From CAVSQX01 sp963730225 (GTDB lineage: Bacteria; Planctomycetota; Phycisphaerae; Tepidisphaerales; Tepidisphaeraceae), in the NCBI GenBank assembly GCA_963730225.1, contig CAVSQX010000002.1, positions 620,001 through 684,000 on the forward strand: a stretch of DNA of 64,000 bases, in the 5' to 3' direction. Below are positions 1 to 8,683 of the stretch, piece after piece (the stretch's first letter is position 1; each line of letters opens with the position of its first letter). The translations under genes and the position numbers were made by a program. Below the pieces are notes generated by a model. That model saw nothing but the letters and a program-made list of their open reading frames with translations. It ran no database searches and was not told where the DNA came from.

Positions 1-342
1 GATGCGGCGGCCAACGCGCCGACCACCGGTGGTGAGAATGCGCCGCCGTGGTTTACCCTTTTCCGCAACCCACTGGTGCCGCTGGGCATTGGGCTGGTCG
101 TGCTCATGCTCTTCATGAACCGTTCCAAGAAGTCAACCGAAAAAGCACGCAAGGAAATGCTCAATCAACTCAAACGCGGCGACCGCGTTCAAACCATCGG
201 CGGAATTCTTGGCTCGGTCCTGCGGGCGGAGGAAAGTCGGGTTGAAGTGAAAGTGGACGAAACCAGCAACACCAAAATCTGGTTCACTCGAAGCGCCATT
301 CATAAAGTCGTTGAAGTGGACAAGGCGGCCGAAGCGAAATGA
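1..342 (+). CDS. yajC: Preprotein translocase subunit YajC (5' end outside window)
   Basis: Accessory membrane subunit of the Sec translocon that associates with SecDF. The reading frame is open from base 1, so the true start lies upstream; the visible part is 113 codons. It has a short Pro/Ala/Asn-rich N-terminal stretch, a single membrane segment (about residues 24-38, PLGIGLVVLMLFMNRSK) and the typical YajC cytoplasmic core with RGDRVQTIGGILGSV. It lies 41 bases upstream of secDF on the same strand, the usual yajC-secD order. A GTG at 76 is in frame but falls inside the membrane segment, so I do not use it as the start. Confidence 0.93.
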   Translation, partial: DAAANAPTTGGENAPPWFTLFRNPLVPLGIGLVVLMLFMNRSKKSTEKARKEMLNQLKRGDRVQTIGGILGSVLRAEESRVEVKVDETSNTKIWFTRSAIHKVVEVDKAAEAK

Positions 343-352
343 GGACGTGATT

Positions 353-369
353 ACGTGATCGCATCACGT
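353..369. repeat. Small inverted repeat between yajC and secDF
   Basis: ACGTGAT at 353-359 and ATCACGT at 363-369 form a perfect 7-bp stem with a 3-base loop. A second GACGTGA at 344-350 could compete for the right arm. No T-run follows, so this is not a standard terminator. It may act as an mRNA processing or stability element in the yajC-secDF message. Function is inferred only. Confidence 0.4.
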
Positions 370-383
370 CATCCCGCAATCGC

Positions 384-3300
384 ATGGAACAAAGACAAAC
401 CGGTCGAGTTATCTTCATCCTGGCCGTCCTGCTGGGAGCGTTGTTCTGCATTTGTCCCCAGCCCCAGAAGCTGTTTCGCAACCTGCCCTGGTCGGACCGG
501 CTGAATCTCAAGCCCGGCATCGACATGGTGGGCGGCACCAGCCTGCTGTACGAGATCAAGCAGCCCATCGGATATCGCCCTCCGCCCGGCCGCACGCTGG
601 CCGAGGATGTGATGGAATCGCTCAAGAAGCGCGTCGATCCCAACGGCTTGCGAAACCTCATCTGGCGGCCGCAGGGGGAAAATCGCCTCGAGATTCAGAT
701 TCCCGCTTCCAAACGCAGTGAAGAGGCCAGCAAGGCGCGCGATGCCTACGCCAACGCACGCCGAGCACTGGAACAGACCAACGTCCGCAGCGGCGAGGTC
801 GTCGCCGCCGTCGAAGAACTGAAAGGCGACGCCCAGACGCAACGGCTCAAGCAATTGGCTGCCGATGATCCCAAGCGGCTCCAGTTGTTCGCAGAATTGA
901 CCAACGCCTGGCACATGATCCAATCCGCCCACGCTCGCCAGGATGCGGCAGCCGAAGCGGCCGCGACGGCCGGCTATGAAAAACTCAAAGATCAGATCGA
1001 GCAAACCAACGTCGAAGTTCCGGCCCTGGAGGAAATTCTCGACGACGAGCCGGCTCCGCGGACGGCCAAGCTGGATGAATTGAAAAAAGACGCGGCCGAC
1101 TACCCGGCGCGCGTGGCTGCGATAAATTTGTTCGTCACCGCCTACGATCAGTACAGCAAAGTGAAGGGCTCGATCGACGACGCCGCCGCGCTCAAGCAGA
1201 TGTTGCGCGGCTCGGGTGTGCTGGAATTCCACATCGTCGCCACCGCCGACAGCGGGTTTCCCATCTCGCAACGGGAAGTCCTCGTGCAGCGCCTGCACGA
1301 CAAAGGCCCGCGCGTGGAGGCCGGCGATCAGGTTCAGTGGTTCCAGGTCGATCATCCGGACGCGGGGAAAAATTACGAGCAGTGGAACGGCAAGCCGTAC
1401 GATTTAGCCTGGATCACTCCGGACAAGTCGATGACCAACGGGCCGGGGATCGACCACTGGTCGTTGCAGGAGGCGACGCGCACGCAGGATCCGTCTCGCG
1501 GAGCCGCCGTCCGATTCGTCTTCGACGCCGTCGGCGGAAAATATTTCGGCGACCTGACCGGCAACAACAAGAACCACGAGCTGGCCGCGATCCTCGACGG
1601 CAAAATCATCTCCGAAGCGAACATTGAATCCCGAATCGGCCAGGAAGGAATCCTCACCGGCGGCGGAGAGGGCGGCTTTGACGATGCGGAATTAGCCTAT
1701 CTGATCAGCACGCTCAACGCCGGCAGCCTGCCCGCCCAGTTGGAGGATGAGCCGATCAGCGAGCGAACGGTCGGCCCTCAACTGGGTGAGGACAATCTAA
1801 AAGCCGGCCTGCTCGCCTGCGGATTCGGGCTGGCCATCGTCGCTGTCTTCCTCATCAGCTATTACTACGTCGCCGGTGTCGTCGCCACCTTTGCGGTCTT
1901 CATGAACGTGGCGCTGATTCTCGGAATCCTGGCTGCTTTCAACGCCACCTTCACGCTGCCCGGCATCGCGGGAATCGTGTTGACCATCGGCGCTGCCGTC
2001 GACGCCAACGTCCTGATCTTCGAGCGTCTGCGCGAAGAACAACACCGCGGCCTGAGCCTGCGCATGGCCATGCGCAACGCCTACGCCCAGGCCGCCAGCG
2101 CCATCATCGACTCCAACGCCACCACCGTCATCACCTCCATCATTCTCATCTGGCTCGGCAGCGAAGAAGTCAAAGGCTTCGGCCTGACGCTGCTGATCGG
2201 CCTGGTCAGCAGCTTGTTCACCGCGCTGTTTGTCACCCGCACAATCTTCAACGTCATGATCGACCGCTTCAACGTTCGCAATCTCAGCAGTTTGCCGCTG
2301 ACGTTTCCCAAATGGGATCGGCTGCTCAAGCCGGACATCGACTGGATGAAATTCGTGCCGTTTTTCGTCACCCTCAGCGCAGTGCTGATCGTCAGCGGTC
2401 TGACGGCGTTTGTGGTCGAGGCCAGCCATCACGAATTGCTCGACATTGACTTCTCCAGCGGCACGCAGGTGCAATTCGAGTTGAAGGATCAGGACGCGAT
2501 GAACATCGCCCAGCTGCGGGCCTTGTTCACTTCCGCCCATGAGGACGCCGCCTTGCCTAGTGTCAGCATTCAGTCGGTGAACAACGACAACAAAACCTAC
2601 GAGATCATCACGCCCAATCAGCACCCCAGCGACGTGCGCGAGGCGGTGTTGCGAGTGGTCGGGAGCAGAATCAAGACCGACTTGCCCTCAAAATTCGATC
2701 ATGTCGGCGAGCCGCTGGAGAACCTCGTCGGCTCGACGATCGTGCCGATCATGAAGCTCCCGCTGGTGATCAACGGCTACACCGTGGACCAGGCCGAAAC
2801 TTATCTGGGCGGGGCCGCGATCGTGTTGAACAATCTGAATCCGCCGCTCAAGACCGGAGAAATCCGCGACCGCATCGATCGCCAGCGATTGCAGTCGCAA
2901 GCCGAAGCGGAAACACGCTATCACGATTTCACGGTCGTTGCTCCCGCCGGCCCCGACACGCCTGCCAGCACCGCCATCGTCCTCACCGCCGATCCGACGC
3001 TGCCGTACGACAAGGACGAAGCCAAATGGCGCGAGGATCTGGTTCAGCCCATGTGGAATCTGTTGAATGAATCGCTCAACAAACAGGCTCAGCTACAGAA
3101 GGTGAATAATTTCGACGCCCAGGTGGCCGCCGATACGCAGGAGGCGGCGTTAATGTCGTTGGTCTTGTCGTCGCTGGTGATCATGGGATACATCTGGTTC
3201 CGCTTCGGCAATCTCAAATACGGCACCGCCACGGTGCTGGCGATGATTCACGACACCGCGCTGGTCGTCGGCGCGATCGGTTTGTCGCACTGGCTGGTGG

Positions 3301-3779
3301 AATTTGCCCCGGGGCTTGCAAAAGTGCTTCTGGTCGAGCCGTTCCGGGTGAATCTCACCATCGTGGCGGCCGTCTTGACCATCATGAGCTATTCCATGAT
3401 CGATACCATCGTTGTTTTTGACCGAATTCGAGAAAATCGCGGCAAGTTCGGACACCTCAGCCGCAAGATCATCAATGACTCGATAAATCAGACCCTTTCC
3501 CGCACTTTGCTCACCTGCGGCACCACCATCGTAACCGTCGCCGGAATGTATGTTGTCGGTGGACCCGGCATTCACGGCTTTACTTTTGTACTTCTCGTTG
3601 GCATATTAGTTGGAACGTACTCCTCGATTGCCATTGCCGCACCGATTCTTTTGGTCGGGTCGGGTCGTGGACGAGGAGGCAAGTCGTCGGAATCCGGTCG
3701 GGCAGCTTCGACAGGTTCCGGACCCGGCGGCGCGAAACAATTGTCCGCGACGGCCGTCGCTCGAACGAGCCCTAGCTAA
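384..3779 (+). CDS. secDF: Protein translocase SecDF, fused SecD and SecF
   Basis: Proton-driven inner-membrane factor that pulls secreted proteins through SecYEG. At 1131 aa it is one chain carrying both SecD and SecF. SecD starts with a membrane anchor (residues 9-24) and an LKPGIDMVGG motif. Its membrane bundle carries GAAVDANVLIFERLREE near residue 535. SecF begins around residue 650, with IDFSSGTQVQFE near 688 and a second bundle with SYSMIDTIVVFDRIREN near 1000. Between the first SecD motifs and the conserved periplasmic part lies a charged, probably coiled-coil insertion (roughly residues 110-270), which helps explain the length. The C-terminal 40 residues are a Gly/Ser-rich tail. It follows yajC. 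Confidence 0.96.
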   Translation: MEQRQTGRVIFILAVLLGALFCICPQPQKLFRNLPWSDRLNLKPGIDMVGGTSLLYEIKQPIGYRPPPGRTLAEDVMESLKKRVDPNGLRNLIWRPQGENRLEIQIPASKRSEEASKARDAYANARRALEQTNVRSGEVVAAVEELKGDAQTQRLKQLAADDPKRLQLFAELTNAWHMIQSAHARQDAAAEAAATAGYEKLKDQIEQTNVEVPALEEILDDEPAPRTAKLDELKKDAADYPARVAAINLFVTAYDQYSKVKGSIDDAAALKQMLRGSGVLEFHIVATADSGFPISQREVLVQRLHDKGPRVEAGDQVQWFQVDHPDAGKNYEQWNGKPYDLAWITPDKSMTNGPGIDHWSLQEATRTQDPSRGAAVRFVFDAVGGKYFGDLTGNNKNHELAAILDGKIISEANIESRIGQEGILTGGGEGGFDDAELAYLISTLNAGSLPAQLEDEPISERTVGPQLGEDNLKAGLLACGFGLAIVAVFLISYYYVAGVVATFAVFMNVALILGILAAFNATFTLPGIAGIVLTIGAAVDANVLIFERLREEQHRGLSLRMAMRNAYAQAASAIIDSNATTVITSIILIWLGSEEVKGFGLTLLIGLVSSLFTALFVTRTIFNVMIDRFNVRNLSSLPLTFPKWDRLLKPDIDWMKFVPFFVTLSAVLIVSGLTAFVVEASHHELLDIDFSSGTQVQFELKDQDAMNIAQLRALFTSAHEDAALPSVSIQSVNNDNKTYEIITPNQHPSDVREAVLRVVGSRIKTDLPSKFDHVGEPLENLVGSTIVPIMKLPLVINGYTVDQAETYLGGAAIVLNNLNPPLKTGEIRDRIDRQRLQSQAEAETRYHDFTVVAPAGPDTPASTAIVLTADPTLPYDKDEAKWREDLVQPMWNLLNESLNKQAQLQKVNNFDAQVAADTQEAALMSLVLSSLVIMGYIWFRFGNLKYGTATVLAMIHDTALVVGAIGLSHWLVEFAPGLAKVLLVEPFRVNLTIVAAVLTIMSYSMIDTIVVFDRIRENRGKFGHLSRKIINDSINQTLSRTLLTCGTTIVTVAGMYVVGGPGIHGFTFVLLVGILVGTYSSIAIAAPILLVGSGRGRGGKSSESGRAASTGSGPGGAKQLSATAVARTSPS

Positions 3780-3870
3780 AATACTCGGTGCTCTGACTGC
3801 GATCTTCTGGAAATCGCTCCAAACGATCGCCTGAACAACCAATTCGCTTTTCGGGGAAGGAGTCCCACCC

Positions 3871-4758
3871 ATGCGCAAGGATGCGAAAATCGGGCTGGCT
3901 ATCGGCGGCGTACTGCTGGCCGTTCTCATTGCCTACATCACAGTCGTCCCTAAACGTCACTCGGCAATTGCGCCCAATGCCGTGTCGCTGGCGATCCCGC
4001 CCGCCGCGCCCGCGGAATCGGCCGTCGCCCCAGCCGACCAGGCCACGGCAGACAAGCCCTCCGACACCAAGCCGGATGCGACGGCCCACAACGACGCCGT
4101 GAACTGGGAGAAGCTGCTTGGCGTCAACAACGCCGATGCCCCTCAGCCGCTGGGCAACACGACGACGCCCGCCGGCGCTTCGCCCGCTCCCGCTCCAACG
4201 GCGCATGCGGCCGACAATCCCGCGCCTGCTCCCGCCGCCGAAGCGCCCGTCGCAGCCGCCAACACCGCGCCGGCCGTCAGCTTCACGCCAACGCCCACCG
4301 CTCCCGCTGCGCCCACGCGCACCGTCGAGCCCTTCACCGGGCCGCGAACCTACGTCGTCAAATCCGGCCAGACGCTTTCCAGCATCGCCGCCGACGTCTA
4401 CGGAAACCAGCGATTTTACGTCGCGATCCTCCGGGCCAATCCGAATCTGAATCCGAAGCAATTGCAGCCCGGCATGAAGATCACTCTGCCCGACATTTCC
4501 GACGTGAGGCCCGATTCGTCCACCGCCATGGCTGCCGCCAGCAGCACCGAAGATCGTTCGGGCCATACCTACACCGTGAAATCCGGGGATACGCTCTATC
4601 GCATTTCCCAGAAGCTCTTCGGCACGCCGCGGCAGGCCGAGGCGATTTACGATCTCAACCGCGACACGATCGGCCCCGACGAGGCCAAGCTGCGATTGGG
4701 AATGGTGCTGAAGTTGCCCGAATCGGCCGTCTCCGGGGCGACCGCCTCCAGCCGGTGA
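3871..4758 (+). CDS. Membrane-anchored protein with two LysM domains
   Basis: 295-aa protein with an N-terminal hydrophobic anchor (about residues 7-25), a long Ala/Pro-rich spacer (40-155) and two LysM modules at about 160-208 (TYVVKSGQTLSSIAADVYG) and 232-283 (TYTVKSGDTLYRISQKLFG). LysM domains bind the N-acetylglucosamine backbone of peptidoglycan, so the protein probably tethers to or senses the cell wall in the periplasm. No catalytic domain is visible. The start is supported by GGAAGGAG upstream. It sits between secDF and the rhamnose genes, 91 bases after secDF. Confidence 0.85.
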   Translation: MRKDAKIGLAIGGVLLAVLIAYITVVPKRHSAIAPNAVSLAIPPAAPAESAVAPADQATADKPSDTKPDATAHNDAVNWEKLLGVNNADAPQPLGNTTTPAGASPAPAPTAHAADNPAPAPAAEAPVAAANTAPAVSFTPTPTAPAAPTRTVEPFTGPRTYVVKSGQTLSSIAADVYGNQRFYVAILRANPNLNPKQLQPGMKITLPDISDVRPDSSTAMAAASSTEDRSGHTYTVKSGDTLYRISQKLFGTPRQAEAIYDLNRDTIGPDEAKLRLGMVLKLPESAVSGATASSR

Positions 4759-4825
4759 GATTTCGCCGACGGGAAATCATCCGCGGTCTTGCATTTCCGC
4801 CGCGATTGCCCGATACCCGACGCCC

Positions 4826-5377
4826 ATGCAGGTGATCGAGACGGCCATCGCCGGCCTGAAAATCCTGATTCCCGAAAAAATCGGCGACCAACGCGGATTC
4901 TTCTCCGAAGTTTACAGCCAAAAATCGCTCGCCTCAGCGGGAATCGACGCTCGCTTCATTCAGGACAATCATTCCCTTTCTTCCGAAAAAGGCGTTGTGC
5001 GCGGACTGCATTACCAGATTCCGCCCAAGGCTCAGTGCAAGCTGCTGCGCGTCGTCCATGGAGCGATTCTGGACGTGGCGGTCGATCTTCGCCGTGATTC
5101 GCCTACCTTCGCCCGGCATGTTGCCGTGGTTCTCTCGGCCCAAAACTGGAAGCAGATTTTTGTCCCCATCGGCTTCGCTCACGGGTTTGTCACGCTGGGG
5201 CCCAACACGCAGGTGCTTTACAAAGTCAGCGACGATTATTCCCCGCAACACGAGCGGGCCATCCGATGGAACGATCCGGCGTTGAAAATCGACTGGGGCA
5301 TCGACGAATCCGCCGCCGTGCTCTCGCCGCGCGATCGCAACAGTCCGTTGCTCAAGGACGTGCGAGAGATATTTTAG
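4826..5377 (+). CDS. rmlC: dTDP-4-dehydrorhamnose 3,5-epimerase
   Basis: Third enzyme of dTDP-L-rhamnose synthesis. It double-epimerises dTDP-4-keto-6-deoxyglucose at C3 and C5. At 183 aa it has the family's usual length and its cupin signatures: RGLHYQIPPKAQCKL (catalytic His), DVAVDLRRDSPTF and FVPIGFAHGFVTL. It opens the rml cluster; rmlA, rmlB and rmlD follow on the same strand. A repeat with facing arms separates it from rmlA. Confidence 0.95.
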   Translation: MQVIETAIAGLKILIPEKIGDQRGFFSEVYSQKSLASAGIDARFIQDNHSLSSEKGVVRGLHYQIPPKAQCKLLRVVHGAILDVAVDLRRDSPTFARHVAVVLSAQNWKQIFVPIGFAHGFVTLGPNTQVLYKVSDDYSPQHERAIRWNDPALKIDWGIDESAAVLSPRDRNSPLLKDVREIF

Positions 5378-5390
5378 AAAATGCGCGGAT

Positions 5391-5486
5391 AACCACAGAG
5401 GCGCAGAGGCACAGAGTATGCAAGCAACGGCTCACGCTGAAGAATTTCACCAAAGAATCTCTCTGTGCCTCTGTGTCTCTGTGGTT
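5391..5486. repeat. Long imperfect inverted repeat (CACAGAG-type) between rmlC and rmlA
   Basis: The left arm 5391-5416 (AACCACAGAGGCGCAGAGGC...) and right arm 5461-5486 (ending TCTGTGGTT) are reverse complements at 24 of 26 positions, around a 44-base unique loop. Each arm is built from near-repeats of CACAGAGG. The element fills the gap between two operon genes and could form a long RNA hairpin. It looks like a dispersed short inverted element rather than a gene. Confidence 0.8.
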
Positions 5487-5521
5487 CATTTTCCGCCCGA
5501 ATGCAACTGCTGGAGATTCTC

Positions 5522-6265
5522 ATGAAAGGCGTCATTCTCGCCGGCGGCACCGGCAGCCGATTGCTTCCGCTGACCAAAGTCGCCAACAAGCATCTGCTGC
5601 CGGTCTACAACAAGCCGATGATTTACTACCCCATCGAGTGCATGGTGATGGCCGGCATCGAGGAAGTGCTGCTGGTCACCGGCGGCAACAACGCCGGCGA
5701 TTTCATCCGCCTGCTCGGCAACGGCCGCGAGTTCGGCCTGAGAAATCTCAACTACACCTACCAGGACGGCGCCGGTGGAATCGCGCAAGCCCTGGGCCTG
5801 GCCGAGCACTTCGCCGAAGGCGGGCCGATCTGCCTGATTCTCGGCGACAACATTCTCGAATTCGCCATCCGCCAGCAATGCGACCGCTTCCGCCAGCAGG
5901 GCCAGGGCGCGAAAATTCTTCTCTCCCAAGTGCAGAATCCCAAAGCCTACGGCGTCGCCGAAATGGACGGCGATCGCGTCCTGAAAATCGTCGAGAAGCC
6001 CAAGGAACCCAAAAGCAACTGGGCCGTCATTGGCGTCTACTTCTACGACGGAAACGTCTTCGAAATCGTCAAAACCCTCAAACCCTCGGCCCGAAATGAA
6101 CTGGAAATCACCGATGTGAACAACGCCTACATCCAGCGCGGACTGGTGACGGCCGACAAAGTGCACGGCTTCTGGGCCGACGCCGGCGAGAACATCGACT
6201 TTTATCTCAAAGCCTGCAACACCGTCGCCCAGCACGGTGCGAACAAACAGCCCGCCGGAAAGTAA
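5522..6265 (+). CDS. rmlA: Glucose-1-phosphate thymidylyltransferase
   Basis: First committed step of dTDP-rhamnose synthesis: dTTP + glucose-1-phosphate to dTDP-glucose. It starts with the nucleotidyltransferase signature GVILAGGTGSRLLPLT. Further family motifs are NKPMIYYPIE, LGDNILE and VEKPKEPKSNWAVIGVYFYD. At 247 aa it matches the shorter RmlA type lacking the C-terminal extension of the enteric enzyme. I choose ATG 5522, preceded by TGGAGA, over the in-frame ATG at 5501 because homologues begin MKGVILAGG. It lies 9 bases before rmlB. Confidence 0.95.
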   Translation: MKGVILAGGTGSRLLPLTKVANKHLLPVYNKPMIYYPIECMVMAGIEEVLLVTGGNNAGDFIRLLGNGREFGLRNLNYTYQDGAGGIAQALGLAEHFAEGGPICLILGDNILEFAIRQQCDRFRQQGQGAKILLSQVQNPKAYGVAEMDGDRVLKIVEKPKEPKSNWAVIGVYFYDGNVFEIVKTLKPSARNELEITDVNNAYIQRGLVTADKVHGFWADAGENIDFYLKACNTVAQHGANKQPAGK

Positions 6266-6274
6266 GAACGAATC

Positions 6275-7300
6275 ATGCGAACCATCCTCATCACCGGCGC
6301 AGCGGGCTTCATCGGTTCCAACTTCGTGCAAATGCTGATGCGCCGCGGCGAGAACGTAAAACTCGTCGCGTTGGATAAGCTCACCTACGCCGGAAATCTG
6401 GCGAATATTTCCGATCTTATCGACGGTCAAAAGCTCACATTTGTCCGCGGCGACATCTGCGACAAGCTGCTCGTTGAGAAACTCTGGACCGAGCACGGCG
6501 TTCGTGAAGTCGTGCATTTCGCCGCCGAGACCCATGTCGATCGCAGCATCATGGACAGCGGGCCGTTCGTTCAAACCAACATCGTTGGCACGCAGGTGCT
6601 GCTGGACGTGGCCCGCAGCCGTGGCGTCGACAAGTTTCTCCAGGTGAGTACCGACGAAGTCTACGGCTCGCTTCCCGAGGATCGGCCCGAGATCAAATTC
6701 ACCGAAGAAACCCCGCTGGCCCCCAACAGCCCCTACAGCGCATCCAAAGCCGCGGCGGATTGCCTGGTGCGGTCCTATTTTCACACGTTTCAAACACCCG
6801 TGCTGATTACCCGGTGCAGCAACAACTACGGCCCCTATCATTTTCCAGAAAAAATGATCCCGTTGTTCGTGACGAATCTGATCGAAGGTAAAAAAGTTCC
6901 GCTCTACGGAGACGGAATGAACGTGCGCGACTGGCTCTACGTCGGGGATCACTGCGAGGGAATCTGGACGGTTCTGAACCGCGGCAACTTCGGGCAGGTT
7001 TACAACATCGGGGGCCACAACGAAATTCCCAATCGCCGCATTACCGAAATCATACTCTCGGAAATGGGCAAGACCTGGGAGCAGAGCGTGCAATACGTGA
7101 AGGACCGGCCCGGCCACGATCGCCGCTACGCCATCGACGCCGGCAAGATTCAGCGCGAGTTGGGCTGGACGCCGCGGCATCGCTTTGAAGAGGCGATCAA
7201 GACGACGATTCAATGGTACCGCGATCACGAATCATGGTGGCGAAGCATCAAGACCGGCCAGTACCTGAATTACTACGAAGCGCAATACCTCAAACGGTGA
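6275..7300 (+). CDS. rmlB: dTDP-glucose 4,6-dehydratase
   Basis: Second step of dTDP-rhamnose synthesis, making dTDP-4-keto-6-deoxyglucose with tightly bound NAD. At 341 aa it is a full-length short-chain dehydrogenase/reductase of the extended class. It has the N-terminal NAD-binding GAAGFIGSNFV, the STDEVYGSL catalytic region and the YSASKAAAD active-site motif (Tyr-x3-Lys), then NNYGPYHFPEKMIP. It is packed between rmlA and the GNAT/rmlD pair. Confidence 0.96.
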   Translation: MRTILITGAAGFIGSNFVQMLMRRGENVKLVALDKLTYAGNLANISDLIDGQKLTFVRGDICDKLLVEKLWTEHGVREVVHFAAETHVDRSIMDSGPFVQTNIVGTQVLLDVARSRGVDKFLQVSTDEVYGSLPEDRPEIKFTEETPLAPNSPYSASKAAADCLVRSYFHTFQTPVLITRCSNNYGPYHFPEKMIPLFVTNLIEGKKVPLYGDGMNVRDWLYVGDHCEGIWTVLNRGNFGQVYNIGGHNEIPNRRITEIILSEMGKTWEQSVQYVKDRPGHDRRYAIDAGKIQRELGWTPRHRFEEAIKTTIQWYRDHESWWRSIKTGQYLNYYEAQYLKR

Positions 7301-7307
7301 ATGTGCC

Positions 7308-7806
7308 ATGGCCGCTGCATCCATAACAATCCGAAGCGCTACCGAGGCGGACGTGCCTTTGATCCTGCGATTCATCACCGCATTGGCCCAGTACGAGCAC
7401 CTGGCGCACACGATGACTGCCAACGAAGAGCTGCTGCGCAAGCACCTGTTCGGCCCCTCGCCGGTGGCCCAGGTGCTGATTGCAAACTTGCGCGAGCAAC
7501 CGGTCGGTTTCGCCCTGTTTTTTCAGTCGTTTTCGACCTTCGTGGGCAAGCCGGGGATTTATCTCGAAGATTTGTTTGTCGTTCCTCCCGCCCGTGGAAA
7601 AGGCGTCGGACTGCGCTCTGCTGCGCGAGGTCGCCCGGATTGCCGTGCAGCGCGACTGCGGCCGACTCGAATGGGCCGTACTCGATTGGAACGAATCGGC
7701 GATCCGGTTCTACAAAAAACTCGGCGCCGTCGCGATGTCCGATTGGACCACATACCGTGTCACCGGCGACGCCCTGACGCGTTTGGCCGGCGGGTCGGCC
7801 GTATGA
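7308..7806 (+). CDS. GNAT-family N-acetyltransferase, frameshifted
   Basis: Small acetyl-CoA-dependent acetyltransferase inside the rhamnose operon; substrate unknown. The first part (MAAASITIRSATEADVPLIL... YLEDLFVVPPARGKGVG) is one frame, and the second (ALLREVARIAVQRDCGRLEW... NESAIRFYKKLGA) is +1. Together they make a canonical GNAT fold with the acetyl-CoA loop RGKGVG. The 499-base span is one base too long, and the surplus lies within about 7610-7615. The restored stop overlaps the rmlD start as ATGA. Such genes in sugar operons may N-acetylate amino sugars or be passengers. The break may be a sequencing error or a real lesion. Confidence 0.8.
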
Positions 7807-8681
7807 ATCTCCAGGATTCGATTGTCGTCACCGGCGGCGGCGGAATGCTCGCTCACGCCTTGGGCCATGCCCTGCGAGCGCGCGGGCTCCAGCCCACTCT
7901 CCTGACACACGGCCAGTGCGACATCACGCAGGAAGACCATCTCCGAAAACTTTTCGATCTTCGGCCCACCCTGCTGCTGAACTGCGCCGCTTTCACCAAA
8001 GTCGATCAATGTGAGCAGGAGCCGCAACGGGCCGATGCGATCAACGGCCGAGCCGTCGGCGCCTTGGCCCGGCTCTGCCAGCTGCACCAAACACAATTGG
8101 TGCACATCAGCACCGATTTCGTCTTCGACGGAAAATCGAATCGACCCTATCGGCCCACCGATCCGGTCAATCCCCTCTCAGCCTACGGGCGCTCCAAATT
8201 GCTCGGCGAAACCGAATTGCAGAAGCACGCGCCTGAAAACTGGCTCATCGTCCGCACCGCCTGGGTTTACGGCCGGCACGGAACGAATTTCCCCCGCACG
8301 ATGATTACCGCCGCCAGGGCGGGCAAACCCCTGAATGTCGTGAACGATCAATTCGGCTCCCCGACCTACACCGTCGATCTGGCCCAGGGGATTCTGACCC
8401 TGTTGGATCGCCGCGCCCAGGGAATATTTCATCTGACCAATTCCGGCCAAACCAACTGGCAGGCGTTCGCGCAAGCCGCGCTGGCGGAATTCGGCATCCA
8501 GCATCTGGTAACGGGAATCACCACCCAACAGTGGCAGCAGATTCGCCCCGATTCCGCGCATCGCCCCGGCTACAGCGCCTTGGACACATCCGCCTACCAG
8601 CGGATCGCCGGCACGTCGATGCGCTCGTGGCGGCAGGCTCTTTCCGATTTTCGGTGCGAAGTTGAGGCAGCGGGATTTTGA
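7803..8681 (+). CDS. rmlD: dTDP-4-dehydrorhamnose reductase
   Basis: Final step of dTDP-L-rhamnose synthesis, an NAD(P)H-dependent reduction. From ATG 7803 it encodes 292 aa: an N-terminal dinucleotide fold (VVTGGGGMLAHALG), HISTDFVFDGKS, the YGRSKLLGE catalytic Tyr-x3-Lys, and RTAWVYGRHGTNFPRTM. An upstream in-frame extension to 7308 exists only because the GNAT gene is frameshifted. The ATGA overlap with the GNAT stop and homologue length both support 7803. It is followed 2 bases later by a methyltransferase. Confidence 0.94.
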   Translation: MNLQDSIVVTGGGGMLAHALGHALRARGLQPTLLTHGQCDITQEDHLRKLFDLRPTLLLNCAAFTKVDQCEQEPQRADAINGRAVGALARLCQLHQTQLVHISTDFVFDGKSNRPYRPTDPVNPLSAYGRSKLLGETELQKHAPENWLIVRTAWVYGRHGTNFPRTMITAARAGKPLNVVNDQFGSPTYTVDLAQGILTLLDRRAQGIFHLTNSGQTNWQAFAQAALAEFGIQHLVTGITTQQWQQIRPDSAHRPGYSALDTSAYQRIAGTSMRSWRQALSDFRCEVEAAGF

Positions 8682-8683
8682 CC

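Noticed and set aside
369..1355. Long minus-strand open frame (328 codons) opposite secDF
   Set aside because: It is antisense to clear SecD coding sequence, has no domain or start signal, and such shadows are common in high-GC genes.
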